Shown: piece after piece, positions 1-10,261 of the stretch
Numbering within the stretch: position 1 is the stretch's first letter
Layout of the letters: every line of letters starts with the position of its first letter
NCBI GenBank assembly: GCA_003416985.1
Contig: QVIN01000004.1
Location: 496,001 to 560,000, forward strand
Source: Duganella sp. BJB480
GTDB lineage: Bacteria > Pseudomonadota > Gammaproteobacteria > Burkholderiales > Burkholderiaceae_D
Reading direction: 5' to 3'
Length of the DNA stretch: 64,000 nt
Translations under genes and position numbers: made by a program
The notes under the pieces: model-generated
Seen by the model: only the letters and a program-made list of their open reading frames with translations
What the model was told of the DNA's origin: nothing
Databases searched by the model: none

Positions 1-2582
1 TTTTGCGAACGGTCGTTGGCGCCGTATTTGTCGCGCATCGCCACCGCCCACAGGCGGCGCGCCACGCGGCCCAGCACCGTGTATTCCGGGTCCATGCCGT
101 TCGAGAAGAAGAACGACAGGTTGGGTGCGAAGTCGTCAATGTGCATGCCGCGCGCGAGGTAGGCTTCGACAAACGTGAAGCCGTTCGACAGCGTGAACGC
201 CAGCTGCGAGATCGGGTTCGCGCCCGCTTCGGCGATGTGGTAGCCGGAGATCGACACCGAGTAGAAGTTGCGCACCTGGTGGTGGACGAAGTATTCCTGG
301 ATGTCGCCCATCACCTTCAGCGAGAACTCGGTCGAGAAGATGCAGGTGTTCTGGCCCTGGTCTTCCTTCAGGATGTCCGCCTGCACGGTGCCGCGCACAT
401 TTTGCAGTACCCAGTCCTTGATCTTGGCCGCTTCGTCGGCGCTCGGCTGGCGCTTGTTCTCTTCGACGAATTTTTCAACCTGCTGGTCGATGGCGGTGTT
501 CATGAACATCGCCAGGATGGTTGGTGCCGGGCCGTTGATGGTCATCGATACCGAGGTGCTCGGGCTGCACAGGTTGAAGCCGTCGTACAGCACCTTCATG
601 TCGTCCAGCGTGGCGATCGATACGCCCGAGTTGCCGACCTTGCCGTAGATGTCCGGGCGCAGCGCGGGATCGGCGCCGTACAGGGTCACGGAGTCGAAGG
701 CGGTCGACAGGCGCTTGGCGTCCATGCCGGTGGAGACCAGCTTGAAGCGGCGGTTGGTGCGGAAGGCGTCGCCTTCGCCGGCGAACATGCGGGTCGGGTC
801 TTCGCCCTCGCGCTTGAAGGCGAACACGCCGGCCGTGAACGGGAAGGAGCCCGGCACGTTTTCCAGCATCAGGAAGCGCAGCACTTCGCCGTGGTCTTCA
901 TAGCGCGGCAGGGCCACCTTGCGGATCTTGGTGCCGGACAGCGTGTGTTGGACCAGGCGGGTGCGGATTTCCTTGTCGCGGATCTTGACGACGTAGTCGT
1001 CGCCCGCGTAAGCGGCTTGCATGTCCGGCCATTGGGCCAGCAGCTTCTTGGCGCCGCCGTCCATTTCCGCGTCGCGTTCGGCGATCAGGTCGTCGAAGTC
1101 GGCGGTCTTGTGGGCGATGGCCAGCATGCGTTTCGATTCGGTCAGCTGCTGGCGTTCGCGCGCCAGCGTCACCTGCTTGCGCGTGAAGCGGTGGTAGCCG
1201 CGCACGGTGTCGGCGATCTCCGCCAGGTAGCGCGCGCGTGCGGGCGGCACGATCACGTGTTTGCCGCTGGAGAAGCGCACGTCCACCGGCGCCAGCTTGC
1301 CCGGCTTGGCCTTCAGGCCGAATTGCGCCAATTTAGGCAGCAGGCCTTGGTACAGCGCGGTCACGCCGTCGTCGTTGAAGCGCGATGCTTGCGTGCCGTA
1401 GACCGGCATTTCGTCCGGACGCTTGCTCCACATTTCGCGGTTGCGCTGGTACTGCTTGGCGACGTCGCGCAGCGCGTCCTGCGAACCCTTGCGGTCGAAT
1501 TTGTTGATGGCGATGAAGTCGGCGAAATCGAGCATGTCGATTTTTTCCAGCTGCGAGGCGGCGCCGAATTCCGGCGTCATCACGTACATCGACACGTCGA
1601 CGTGCGGCACGATGGCGGCGTCGCCCTGGCCGATGCCGGAGGTTTCGACGATCACCAGGTCGAAGCCGGCCACCTTGCAGGCGGCGATAACGTCCGGCAG
1701 CGCCTGCGAAATCTCGGAGCCCGCTTCGCGCGTGGCCAGGGAGCGCATGAAGACGCGCGTCTGGCCGTTCCACGGGTTGATCGCGTTCATGCGGATACGG
1801 TCGCCCAGCAGCGCGCCGCCGGATTTGCGGCGCGACGGGTCGATCGAGATGATGGCGATGTTGACGGCGTCGCCCTGGTCGAGGCGGATGCGGCGTATCA
1901 GTTCATCGGTCAGCGAGGATTTGCCGGCGCCGCCGGTGCCGGTGATGCCCAGCGTCGGCACGGCCAGGCCTTCGGCGGCGGCCAGCAGTTCGGCGCGCAG
2001 GGCGGGGGAGGCTTTCTCGTTTTCCAGCGCGGTGATCAGCTGGGCCAGCGGGCGGTGGCGGGCGGCGATGTCGCCTTCCTTCAACGGCGCCAGCGAGGTT
2101 GGCGAGTACTGGGACAGGTCGATGTCGCACTGCTGCACCATCCACTGGATCATGCCGACGAGGCCCATGCGCTGGCCGTCCTCCGGGCTGAAGATCTTGG
2201 TGACGCCGTAGGCATGCAGGTCGGCGATTTCGTCGGGGACGATGACGCCGCCGCCGCCGCCGAATACCTTGATGTGCGCGCCGCCGCGCTGGCGCAGCAG
2301 GTCGATCATGTATTTGAAGTATTCGACGTGGCCGCCCTGGTAGCTGGAGATGGCGATGCCTTGCACGTCTTCGGCCAGCGCGGCGGTGACCACTTCGTCG
2401 ACCGAGCGGTTGTGGCCAAGGTGGACCACTTCCACGCCGTTCGATTGCAGGATGCGGCGCATGATGTTGATCGAGGCGTCGTGGCCGTCGAACAGCGAGG
2501 CGGCGGTGACGAAACGGACTTTGTTGTTCAGGCGCGGCTGATCCGGCACTGCCACGATTTTCGGAGCGGAGAGGTCGTTCAT
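1..2582 (-). CDS. icmF: Fused isobutyryl-CoA mutase (IcmF), C-terminus cut by window edge
   Basis: Adenosylcobalamin-dependent mutase that interconverts isobutyryl-CoA and n-butyryl-CoA, fused to its own G-protein chaperone. About 860 residues are visible of roughly 1,090 usual for the family; the 3' end lies beyond base 1. Domains in order: N-terminal B12-binding domain with the cobalt-ligand motif DGHDAS (residues 32-37), a MeaB-like GTPase with P-loop GTGGAGKSS near residue 215-222, then the TIM-barrel mutase. The start at 2582 is the first ATG and lies just downstream of a strong palindrome (2616-2635). The same strand carries the 2-oxoacid oxidoreductase gene upstream, consistent with branched-chain or aromatic amino-acid catabolism. 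Family assignment is firm; substrate (isobutyryl versus another acyl-CoA) is inferred from the fusion architecture. Confidence 0.93.
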   Translation of the reverse strand, partial: MNDLSAPKIVAVPDQPRLNNKVRFVTAASLFDGHDASINIMRRILQSNGVEVVHLGHNRSVDEVVTAALAEDVQGIAISSYQGGHVEYFKYMIDLLRQRGGAHIKVFGGGGGVIVPDEIADLHAYGVTKIFSPEDGQRMGLVGMIQWMVQQCDIDLSQYSPTSLAPLKEGDIAARHRPLAQLITALENEKASPALRAELLAAAEGLAVPTLGITGTGGAGKSSLTDELIRRIRLDQGDAVNIAIISIDPSRRKSGGALLGDRIRMNAINPWNGQTRVFMRSLATREAGSEISQALPDVIAACKVAGFDLVIVETSGIGQGDAAIVPHVDVSMYVMTPEFGAASQLEKIDMLDFADFIAINKFDRKGSQDALRDVAKQYQRNREMWSKRPDEMPVYGTQASRFNDDGVTALYQGLLPKLAQFGLKAKPGKLAPVDVRFSSGKHVIVPPARARYLAEIADTVRGYHRFTRKQVTLARERQQLTESKRMLAIAHKTADFDDLIAERDAEMDGGAKKLLAQWPDMQAAYAGDDYVVKIRDKEIRTRLVQHTLSGTKIRKVALPRYEDHGEVLRFLMLENVPGSFPFTAGVFAFKREGEDPTRMFAGEGDAFRTNRRFKLVSTGMDAKRLSTAFDSVTLYGADPALRPDIYGKVGNSGVSIATLDDMKVLYDGFNLCSPSTSVSMTINGPAPTILAMFMNTAIDQQVEKFVEENKRQPSADEAAKIKDWVLQNVRGTVQADILKEDQGQNTCIFSTEFSLKVMGDIQEYFVHHQVRNFYSVSISGYHIAEAGANPISQLAFTLSNGFTFVEAYLARGMHIDDFAPNLSFFFSNGMDPEYTVLGRVARRLWAVAMRDKYGANDRSQ

Positions 2583-2615
2583 GGTGTCCCTTGTGCTTTT
2601 GTTCAGTTCATTATA

Positions 2616-2635
2616 TGACGTTTACGTTAACGTCA
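2616..2635. promoter_or_regulatory. Palindromic operator upstream of icmF, LiuR/MerR-like
   Basis: TGACGTTTACGTTAACGTCA is a 20-bp palindrome with nine of ten half-site positions matching, centred about 44 bp before the icmF start. From memory it resembles the operators described for LiuR (MerR family), a repressor of branched-chain amino-acid and acyl-CoA catabolism in proteobacteria. The symmetry is seen directly; the regulator is inferred, and no liuR gene is in this window. Confidence 0.6.
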
Positions 2636-2681
2636 AGTCAAGCGAAATATGGGGGCGGGCCGCAGCCCGCCCCGTGATGCC

Positions 2682-5600
2682 TTACGCGGCGCGCTGCTGC
2701 GCCAGTTGCGCCAGCAGGCGGGCCTTCTCGGTACGGAAGGTGGCGACGGCCTTTTCCTTCACGTGGCCGAAGCCGCGCACTTTCTCCGGCAGGCCGGCCA
2801 GTTCCACGGCGGTGGCGTGGTTTTCCGGCGACAGCTTGTCCATCAGCGTGGCGACCAGTTCGCGGTATTCGACGATCAGCGCGCGCTCCATCTTGCGCTC
2901 CTCGGTGTAGCCGAAGATGTCGAACGCGCCGCCGCGCAGGCCTTTGAACTTGGCCAGCAGCTTGAACGCGCTCCACATCCACGAGCCGAATTCCGCCTTG
3001 ACCAGGTGGCCCTTGGCGTCCTTCTTGGCGAACATCGGCGGCGCCAGGTTGAACTTGACCGAGAAGTCGCCCTCGAACTGCTGCTTGAGCTGCTCGACGA
3101 AACGGCCGTCGGTGTACAGGCGTGCCACTTCGTATTCGTCCTTGTAGGCCATCAGCTTGAAGGCGTACTTGGCGACGGCGGTGGACAGCTTGTTGCCCAG
3201 GCCCAGAGCGGTTTCCTTCGCGCGCACCTGCGACACCAGCTGCTCGTAGCTCGAAGCGTAGGCGGCGTTCTGGTACGCGGTCAGGAACTCGACGCGCTTG
3301 CTGATGACGTTCTCCAGGCTTTGCGGCATCTGCATCACGATCGCTTGCGTAGGCGTGGCGACGCGCTCGACGCGCTTCAGATCCACGGCGGCACGGCGGC
3401 CCCACAGGAAGCTCTTCTTGTTCGAAGCGATGCCGACGCCGTTCAGCTCAATCGCGCGCAGCAGCGATTCCTCCTTCAGCGGGATGCGGCCCTTCTGCCA
3501 TGCGTAGCCCAGCATGAACAGGTTGGCAGCGATGGAGTCGCCCATCAGCGCGGTGGCCAGCTTGGTGGCGTTGATGAAATCGGCCGCGCCGGCGCCGACC
3601 GATTCCTCGATCAGCGCGCGCACTTCCTCCACCGGATACTGCCAGTCGGGGTTCTGCGCGAAGGTGCCGGGTGGCTGCTCGTGCAGGTTGACGATGGCCA
3701 GCGTGCGGCCCGGACGCATCTTCGACACCGCGTCGGCGGCGCCGGCGGTCAGCATGTCGCAACCGAGGATCACGTCCGCCTCGCCGGTGGCGATGCGTTG
3801 CGCGCGCAGGTGGGCCGGGGTCTTCGCCACTTTGACGTGCGACGTGACCGAGCCGTTTTTCTGCGACATGCCGGTCATGTCCAGCACCGACGCGCCTTTG
3901 CCTTCCAGGTGCGCGGCCATGCCCATCAGCGCGCCGACGGTGATCACGCCGGTGCCGCCAATGCCGTTGATCAGGATGTTGTACGGCTCGTCGCAGGACG
4001 GCAGCACCGGTTCCGGCAGGGCGCCGAAGCCGTCGTCGGCGTTGTCCTTGGTGACGCCGGTCTTGGTCTTCTTCAGCGATCCGCCTTCGACCGTGACAAA
4101 GCTCGGGCAGAAGCCCTTCACGCACGAGTAGTCCTTGTTGCAGGACGACTGGTCGATGGTGCGCTTGCGGCCGAACTCCGTTTCCTTCGGCAGGATGGAG
4201 GTGCAGTTGGACTGGATGCCGCAGTCGCCGCAGCCTTCGCACACGGCTTCGTTGATGACCATGCGCTTGGCAGGGTCGGGGTATTCGCCCTTCTTGCGGC
4301 GGCGGCGCTTCTCGGCCGCGCAGGTCTGGTCGTAGATCAGCACCGACACGCCACCCACTTCGCGCAGCTCGCGCTGGACCGCGTCCATGTCCTTGCGGTC
4401 GTGCAGGCTGACGATCGACGGCAGGGCGCTGCGGTCGGTGTAGCGGTTCAGGTCTTCGGTGACCAGCGCGATGCGTTTGACGCCTTCTGCCGCCATCTGC
4501 TGCGCGATCATCGGTACGGAGGTGATGCCGTCGACCGGCTGGCCGCCCGTCATCGCGACCGCGTCGTTGTAGAGGATCTTGTAGGTCATGTTGACCTTGG
4601 CCGCCACCGCCGCACGGATCGCCAGGTAGCCGGAGTGGAAGTAGGTGCCGTCGCCCAGGTTCTGGAACACGTGCGGGATCTTCGAGAACGCGGCCTGGCC
4701 GATCCACGGCGCGCCTTCGCCGCCCATGTGCGTGGTCAGCTTGTTGAACTCGGGGTAGATCGAGGTCGCCATCACGTGGCAGCCGATGCCGGCCAGCGCC
4801 AAGCTGCCTTCCGGGACTTTGGTCGAGGTGTTGTGCGGACAACCGGAGCAGTAGAACGCTGGACGGAACGGGGTGTTGATGGCCTTCTTCAGCACCGCGT
4901 CCTTGGCGTCGAGGAAGCTCAGGCGGGCCTTGATATGGTCGCAGGTGACCGGGTCCGAGATCAGACGCTTGACGCGCGAGGCGATCACGCGCGCCACTTG
5001 CGAGACCGAGAAGTCGGCCTTGGAGGTGAGCAGCCATTCGCCGCGCGGCGCGACCCATTCGCCTTTTTCATCGAACTTGCCGATCACGCGCGGACGCACG
5101 TCGTCGCGCCAGTTGTACAGCTGTTCCTTCAGCTGGTACTCGACGATCTGGCGCTTTTCCTCGACCACCAGGATCTCGTCCAGGCCCTGCGCGAATTCGC
5201 GCACGCTGTCCGGTTCCAGCGGCCATGGCATGGCGACCTTGAACAGGCGCAGGCCGACGTCGGCCGCCATCTTCTCGTCGATACCCAGTTCTTCCAGCGC
5301 TTCCAGCACGTCCAGGTAGGATTTGCCGGAGGCGATGATGCCCAGCTTGGCGTTCGGGCTGGTGATGGTGGTGTGATTGAGCTTGTTCTCGCGCGCATAG
5401 GCCAGCGCGGCGTAGATTTTGTAGTCCTGCATCAGCGCTTCCTGATTGCGCGCTTGCTGGCCCAGCGGGATGCTGGACAGGCGCGCATTCAGGCCGCCTT
5501 CCGGCATGACGAAATCGTGCGGGATCTTGACCTCGACGCGGAACGGATCGGCGTCGACGGAGGCCGACGATTCGACCGTGTCGGCCAGCGCCTTGAACGC

Positions 5601-6251
5601 CACCGTGCAGCCGGAGAAGCGCGACATGGCCCAGCCATGGATGCCCAGGTCCAGGTACTCCTGCACGTTGCACGGATATAGGACCGGGATCATCGAGGCT
5701 GAGAACAGGTGGTCCGACTGGTGCGGCAGCGTCGACGAGTAGGCGCCGTGGTCGTCGCCGGCCACCAGCAGCACGCCGCCGTGCTTGGACGTGCCGGCGT
5801 GGTTCATGTGCTTGAAGACGTCGCCGCAGCGGTCCACGCCGGGGCCCTTGCCGTACCACATGGCGAACACGCCGTCGTACTTGGCCTCGCCGATCAGGTC
5901 GACCTGCTGCGAGCCCCAGACGGCGGTCGCGGCCAGGTCCTCGTTCACGCCCGGCACGAACTGCACGTGGTGCGACTCCAGGTGCGGTTGGGCCTTCCAC
6001 AGGTTCTCGTCCAGGCCGCCCAGCGGCGAGCCGCGGTAGCCGGAGATGAAGCCGGCGGTATTCAGGCCGGCCGCCTGGTCGCGCACGCGCTGCATCATCG
6101 GCAAGCGCACCAGCGCCTGGATGCCGGACAGGAAGATGTCGCCTTTGATCGCGGTGTATTTGTCGTCGAGGCTCACGGAGGTGAGGCGGGATGGGGCGGC
6201 GGCGTCGTCTCTGGCGGACGTTGCTGGGCCGTGTGCCGTGGTATCGGGCAT
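2682..6251 (-). CDS. Fused indolepyruvate ferredoxin oxidoreductase family protein
   Basis: 1,189-residue fusion of the alpha (IorA-like, thiamine diphosphate) and gamma (IorB-like) parts of a 2-oxoacid:ferredoxin oxidoreductase, which oxidatively decarboxylates aryl- or branched-chain 2-oxoacids to acyl-CoA. Order: N-terminal pyrimidine-binding domain, TPP-binding region with CSGCPHN near residue 467, a cysteine-rich segment CEGCGDCGIQSNC near residue 669 for iron-sulfur binding, then the Rossmann-like gamma domain with GINGIGGTGV near 760. Length fits the proteobacterial fused form. It lies 99 bp upstream of icmF on the same strand, so both may serve one acyl-CoA route. The natural substrate cannot be told from sequence. 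Confidence 0.9.
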   Translation of the reverse strand: MPDTTAHGPATSARDDAAAPSRLTSVSLDDKYTAIKGDIFLSGIQALVRLPMMQRVRDQAAGLNTAGFISGYRGSPLGGLDENLWKAQPHLESHHVQFVPGVNEDLAATAVWGSQQVDLIGEAKYDGVFAMWYGKGPGVDRCGDVFKHMNHAGTSKHGGVLLVAGDDHGAYSSTLPHQSDHLFSASMIPVLYPCNVQEYLDLGIHGWAMSRFSGCTVAFKALADTVESSASVDADPFRVEVKIPHDFVMPEGGLNARLSSIPLGQQARNQEALMQDYKIYAALAYARENKLNHTTITSPNAKLGIIASGKSYLDVLEALEELGIDEKMAADVGLRLFKVAMPWPLEPDSVREFAQGLDEILVVEEKRQIVEYQLKEQLYNWRDDVRPRVIGKFDEKGEWVAPRGEWLLTSKADFSVSQVARVIASRVKRLISDPVTCDHIKARLSFLDAKDAVLKKAINTPFRPAFYCSGCPHNTSTKVPEGSLALAGIGCHVMATSIYPEFNKLTTHMGGEGAPWIGQAAFSKIPHVFQNLGDGTYFHSGYLAIRAAVAAKVNMTYKILYNDAVAMTGGQPVDGITSVPMIAQQMAAEGVKRIALVTEDLNRYTDRSALPSIVSLHDRKDMDAVQRELREVGGVSVLIYDQTCAAEKRRRRKKGEYPDPAKRMVINEAVCEGCGDCGIQSNCTSILPKETEFGRKRTIDQSSCNKDYSCVKGFCPSFVTVEGGSLKKTKTGVTKDNADDGFGALPEPVLPSCDEPYNILINGIGGTGVITVGALMGMAAHLEGKGASVLDMTGMSQKNGSVTSHVKVAKTPAHLRAQRIATGEADVILGCDMLTAGAADAVSKMRPGRTLAIVNLHEQPPGTFAQNPDWQYPVEEVRALIEESVGAGAADFINATKLATALMGDSIAANLFMLGYAWQKGRIPLKEESLLRAIELNGVGIASNKKSFLWGRRAAVDLKRVERVATPTQAIVMQMPQSLENVISKRVEFLTAYQNAAYASSYEQLVSQVRAKETALGLGNKLSTAVAKYAFKLMAYKDEYEVARLYTDGRFVEQLKQQFEGDFSVKFNLAPPMFAKKDAKGHLVKAEFGSWMWSAFKLLAKFKGLRGGAFDIFGYTEERKMERALIVEYRELVATLMDKLSPENHATAVELAGLPEKVRGFGHVKEKAVATFRTEKARLLAQLAQQRAA

Positions 6252-6464
6252 GGCGGTGTCTCCGGTTTTGTGTCAGATCGCGCCCAAACTTGGTGGCGCC
6301 GGGTAGGCGCGCCAGGATCAGGCCATGGGCCGCATGGTTAGCGGCGGTGCAGATATTTTAGGCTTAAAAATCTGCTTTGTAGCGCAGTATGGGCGCGAGT
6401 TGACGTATACGGAAATACCGAATGCCGATGGTGGTATAAGAAAAAATGATGGCCTGAGCGGCGC

Positions 6465-7397
6465 TCAGCCGATGACGGTGGCGCCCGGCCAGGTGCCGCT
6501 TGCGCACAGTTGCGCGCTGACTTGTTGCACCAACCGGCTGACCGCCGCCGCCGCGTTGGTCAGCGGAATATTCTTGGAAGCGCACAGCACCACCGTGCGC
6601 GAAATCGACGGGCTGTGGATGCGGTGGGCGCGCATGGCGCCTCTTTCGAGCTCGTCCAGGACAGGCGCCGACGGCAGGATGGTCGCGCCCATGTCGGCCA
6701 GGATGGCGGACTTGAGGATGGCGATGGAGTTGATCTCGATCACATTACCCACCGTGAGCCCGGCCTGGCGCGCCACGCTTTCGATGCGCGGCCGCACGCC
6801 GTGCTGCAGGCCGGGCAGGATCAGCGTGGTTTTCAGCGCCTGGGTCAATGTGAGTGCTTGCTCACCTCGCGCATAGGTGGCGTCCGCGCGACAGATGAAT
6901 TGCAGCTCCTCCTCCGCCAGCGGCGTCGTGGCGAACTGGGCCAGCTGGCCGTCGTCGAACAGCACGGCCAAGTTGACGCGGCCGGACTTGAGCTGGTCGC
7001 TCAGGTTGCCGGTCAGCTCTTCCGTCAGTTGCAGGGTGATTTCGGGATACTGCGCGCGCGCGGCCGTCAGCAGCGGCAGCGCCAGCGCGCCGGAAATGCT
7101 GTGCGGCAGCCCCAGCGTGACACTGCCGCTGGGGCGCTCGGCCGACTGCGCCACGGCCGAACGGGCGTCCGCCACCTGCTTGAGGATGGCTTGCGCATGT
7201 TCATAGAAGATCTTGCCGGCATCCGTGCTGAGCACGCCCTGGGCGGAGCGATGCAATAATTGCACGCCCAACTCCTCCTCCAGTTGCCGCAACTGTTGCG
7301 TTAGTGCCGGTTGCGCAACATGTAGGACAACAGCCGCCCGCGACAGCGAACCGTGGTCTACTATAGCTACAAAGTAACGAAGTTGGCGTAATTCCAT
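6465..7397 (-). CDS. LysR-family transcriptional regulator, Nac/Cbl-like
   Basis: 310 residues. N-terminal winged helix-turn-helix typical of LysR (ELRQLRYFVAIVDHGSLSRAA, residues 2-22; conserved QPALTQQL follows), then a periplasmic-binding-like effector domain. The N-terminus most resembles nitrogen-assimilation-control type LysR proteins, but this is a general impression. It is divergent from the HD-GYP gene at 7528 and sits upstream on the same strand as the oxidoreductase at 2682-6251, with a 213-bp gap in which I see no gene. Target genes are unknown. Confidence 0.88.
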   Translation of the reverse strand: MELRQLRYFVAIVDHGSLSRAAVVLHVAQPALTQQLRQLEEELGVQLLHRSAQGVLSTDAGKIFYEHAQAILKQVADARSAVAQSAERPSGSVTLGLPHSISGALALPLLTAARAQYPEITLQLTEELTGNLSDQLKSGRVNLAVLFDDGQLAQFATTPLAEEELQFICRADATYARGEQALTLTQALKTTLILPGLQHGVRPRIESVARQAGLTVGNVIEINSIAILKSAILADMGATILPSAPVLDELERGAMRAHRIHSPSISRTVVLCASKNIPLTNAAAAVSRLVQQVSAQLCASGTWPGATVIG

Positions 7398-7527
7398 AAA
7401 TTGCTAGCGTTCTTAACCTGGACAAACAAATGGTAGCACCTGTAAATCTAATCCTGACAGGAAACTATTTGCTATACTGGCATCAACCCTTTCCGCTGTT
7501 TCCAGCCTCTTCAAAGTGGGTACCGGT

Positions 7528-8748
7528 ATGTTAAAGAAAGTCGACTCTTCCCAGCTAAAAGTAGGCATGTACATCCATGACCTGAGCTGCGACTGGATGA
7601 CCCACCCGTTTGTCCGCAACCGCTTTTTGCTGACCAGCGAAGACGAAATCCGCAAGATCATCAATGCCGGCATCCATGACGTTGTCATAGACAACTCGAA
7701 AGGGCTGGACGTGCAGGATGCCCCCTCGGTCGATGAAGCGCAGGCGGCGACCGAACGCGAAATCGTGGAAATCGTCGCCAAGGCGCCGGTCGTCACCCGC
7801 GTTTCGCTGGGCGAGGAGATGCAGCGCGCCGTGCAGATCCGCCATCAGGCGTCGACCCTGGTGCGTACCGTGATGCAGGATGCGCGCCTGGGCAAGGCCA
7901 TCGAACTCGATCAGGTCCAGCCGGTGGTGCAGAATATCACCGAATCGATCTTGCGCAATCCAGGCGCGCTGGTCGGTTTGCTGCGGATCAAAAACAAGGA
8001 CGATTACACGTTCTTGCACTCGGTGAGCGTGTGCACGCTGCTGGTGGCCTTCTGCCGCTCGCGCGGTATGGACCCCGAGATCACCCACCAGGCCGGCCTG
8101 GGCGGCCTGCTGCACGACACCGGCAAGGCGCTGGTGCCGGACGCCATCCTGAACAAGCCCGGCCCGCTGACGGACGAGGAATTCGCCATCATCAAGCGCC
8201 ATCCGCAGGACGGCTACAACATCCTGCTGAAGTCGCCCGAGGTGGGCCCGATTCCGCTCGACATCACGCTGCACCACCACGAGCGGCGCGACGGCAGCGG
8301 CTATCCGAACAAGCAGGAGGGCGACGGCATCAGCGAATTGGCGCAAATGGCGGCGATTGTTGATGTGTATGACGCAATCACGGCGGATCGTTGTTATCAC
8401 AAGGGCATGTCGGCGGCGGCGGCCCTGCGCAAGATCTATGAGTGGAGCAAATTCCACTTCAATCCGAATTACGCGCAGGAATTCATGCGTTGCGTGGGGA
8501 TCTATCCGGTCGGCACCATGGTGATGCTGGAGTCGGGGCGGCTGGGTGTTGTAATTGAGCCACACGAGACCAATTTGCTGGCGCCCAAGGTCAATGTGTT
8601 CTTCAACACCAAGAAAAATCTCTACATCAAGCCGGAAACCGTCGATTTGTCGCGCGGACTGGGCTTTGGCGGTGGCGACAAGATCGTTGGCCACGAATCG
8701 CCCGCCAAGTGGAACGTCGATCCGATGCGCTTCCTGACCCTGGCGTAA
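7528..8748 (+). CDS. HD-GYP domain c-di-GMP phosphodiesterase with DUF3391 N-terminus
   Basis: 406 residues if started at the ATG at 7528; an in-frame GTG lies 12 bases upstream. N-terminal DUF3391 segment (LKVGMYIHDL...W.THPF) is followed by an HD-GYP domain: metal-binding HD in LLHDTGKALVPD near residue 200 and HHHERRDGSGYP near residue 250, with the GYP signature intact. The predicted reaction is hydrolysis of cyclic di-GMP to pGpG or GMP in the cytoplasm. It converges on the diguanylate-cyclase-like gene at 8752, only 3 bases away, so synthesis and degradation domains are paired here on opposite strands. Confidence 0.93.
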   Translation: MLKKVDSSQLKVGMYIHDLSCDWMTHPFVRNRFLLTSEDEIRKIINAGIHDVVIDNSKGLDVQDAPSVDEAQAATEREIVEIVAKAPVVTRVSLGEEMQRAVQIRHQASTLVRTVMQDARLGKAIELDQVQPVVQNITESILRNPGALVGLLRIKNKDDYTFLHSVSVCTLLVAFCRSRGMDPEITHQAGLGGLLHDTGKALVPDAILNKPGPLTDEEFAIIKRHPQDGYNILLKSPEVGPIPLDITLHHHERRDGSGYPNKQEGDGISELAQMAAIVDVYDAITADRCYHKGMSAAAALRKIYEWSKFHFNPNYAQEFMRCVGIYPVGTMVMLESGRLGVVIEPHETNLLAPKVNVFFNTKKNLYIKPETVDLSRGLGFGGGDKIVGHESPAKWNVDPMRFLTLA

Positions 8749-8751
8749 GGC

Positions 8752-9795
8752 TTAGAAGAACTCGGCGGTATCGTTGGATTCGATGGCGTGCAGCAGGCCG
8801 CCATCGACCAGTTCGTCGTAATGGCAGGCCAGGTTGCGGCCGTGGCTCTTGGCGTAGTACAGCGCCTGGTCGGCGTGCCCCAGGATGATCACCGGCGCCT
8901 CCAGCGCGCTGATGCTGACAAAGCCCACGCTCACCGTCACCTTGCCCACTTGCGGGAAATCATGCGACGCCACGTTCATGCGGAAGCGGTCGATGATCTT
9001 CTTGGCGTTGTCCAGGGTGGTCGAACGCAGCAGTACGACGAACTCCTCGCCGCCGAAACGGAACACGCGGTCTTGCGCGCGGAACGAGGAGGTGAGCAGG
9101 TTGGCGATCAGGATCAGGACCTCATCGCCGTACAAATGGCCGAAACGGTCGTTAACGTGCTTGAAATGGTCGACATCGACCACGGCCAGCCATTGCTTTT
9201 CCTGCTCGTGGTGGCTGCGGCGCTCCGGTTCGCCCGGCAGCGTGACGGAATCCTGTTCGGTGCTGGCGGCCAGCATCTTGGCCAGCTGGTCGTCGAAGGT
9301 CTTGCGGTTGAGCAGGCCGGTCAGCGAATCGCGTTCGCTGTAGTCCAGCAGGTTCTGGAAGTTGCGGTAGACGCTGACGATGCCGCCGATGACGTGGATG
9401 GTGTCGCTGGTGTACGGCGTGGGGTTGACGATTTCCAGGCAGGTGTCGGCCTTGTCGCCCAGCCAGATCGGCAGCCACAGCGTGTGTTCGCCCGCCTCGT
9501 TGGCGACGTCGGCGCCCGATTCGTGGTTGGCGATGCATTCGGCCAGGGCCGGGAAGTTTTCGATGGGTTCGCCGGGATTGTGCAGGTCGGAACTGTCGAC
9601 CATGCGCGCGGCCTCGCCGGCGCAGATGATGGCGCGTGCCCGGACGAAAGTCTTGCCCCTGACTGTGGCCAGCGTCAGTACGCGGGCCTGGCTGGCGCGG
9701 GCAAGCTCCTGCACCGCCGAGATCACGGAGATGTCGAGCATCGTGTGATCGCGGTGGCCGGTCATGTCCACCATGTGTTTCAGTAGGGAATCCAT
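8752..9795 (-). CDS. GGDEF-domain protein, probable diguanylate cyclase
   Basis: 347 residues from the ATG at 9795, chosen because AGAGAAG lies just upstream; an open frame continues 30 codons further. The N-terminal ~170 residues look like a GAF-type sensory domain with several Cys and His. The C-terminal GGDEF domain carries GGEEF in VFRFGGEEFVVLL, allowed for activity, and RAQD five residues before it matches the RxxD inhibitory I-site, so product feedback is expected. DVDHFKHVNDRFGH supplies the metal site. Predicted to make cyclic di-GMP from two GTP. Confidence 0.92.
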   Translation of the reverse strand: MDSLLKHMVDMTGHRDHTMLDISVISAVQELARASQARVLTLATVRGKTFVRARAIICAGEAARMVDSSDLHNPGEPIENFPALAECIANHESGADVANEAGEHTLWLPIWLGDKADTCLEIVNPTPYTSDTIHVIGGIVSVYRNFQNLLDYSERDSLTGLLNRKTFDDQLAKMLAASTEQDSVTLPGEPERRSHHEQEKQWLAVVDVDHFKHVNDRFGHLYGDEVLILIANLLTSSFRAQDRVFRFGGEEFVVLLRSTTLDNAKKIIDRFRMNVASHDFPQVGKVTVSVGFVSISALEAPVIILGHADQALYYAKSHGRNLACHYDELVDGGLLHAIESNDTAEFF

Positions 9796-10261
9796 TTTCT
9801 TCTCTGGAAAATAATCACACAACCTTGTGTCTAGCCACGTTTCGTTCACGCCTATCAAGCCAATCTCTTTGATAGTCAGGCGCACAGTGAAGCTGCAACA
9901 CGGGGCCTTTCCAAAGAACAGCTAAGCAGGATAATAGCTTTTTGCAATCAAGGCAATTCATGTGTGCGAAAAAAAACTTTCCTTGCATCTGAATGCGACC
10001 TTTTTCCGACAGCCGGGTAACCCCTTCCAGCTTACCTGCCGGGAAACTGATGCAGTTTGACATAAGCCAGCCGTGAAGTGTGTCCCGTGCGCAGATTTTC
10101 ATCAAACCCATAAAAATAATGCCGCACGGAAAACTTGCGTCACGTCAACTCTCGGAAAACTCTGATCCGTATAGTAGTCCTTAATGGCCCGGAACCGGCG
10201 ATTGGGCAGTCCGCCGGCCCGTGCCAGGGGTACTTTTTAACTTCATCCAGAGGAGTAAATC
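9796..10261. other. Intergenic gap before the Tad pilus operon
   Basis: 466 bases separate the GGDEF gene start from the Flp pilin. The short open frames here have no convincing start, family resemblance or codon bias. The sequence is more AT-rich than its surroundings (A runs near 9967 and 10112), as expected for promoters of the two divergent units. I could not fix a -35/-10 pair or a sigma-54 element. The only clear signal is the AGAGGAG ribosome-binding site at 10249-10255 for flp. Confidence 0.5.

Noticed and set aside
3..2618. 871-codon plus-strand open frame
   Set aside because: Antisense to icmF; Val/Arg/His/Gln-rich composition typical of the complement of a GC-rich gene, no family resemblance.
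2649..5681. 1010-codon plus-strand open frame
   Set aside because: Antisense shadow of the fused indolepyruvate oxidoreductase, which has clear motifs on the minus strand.
9815..10111. 98-codon minus-strand open frame upstream of flp
   Set aside because: No family resemblance and poor codon bias; lies in an AT-rich regulatory gap.
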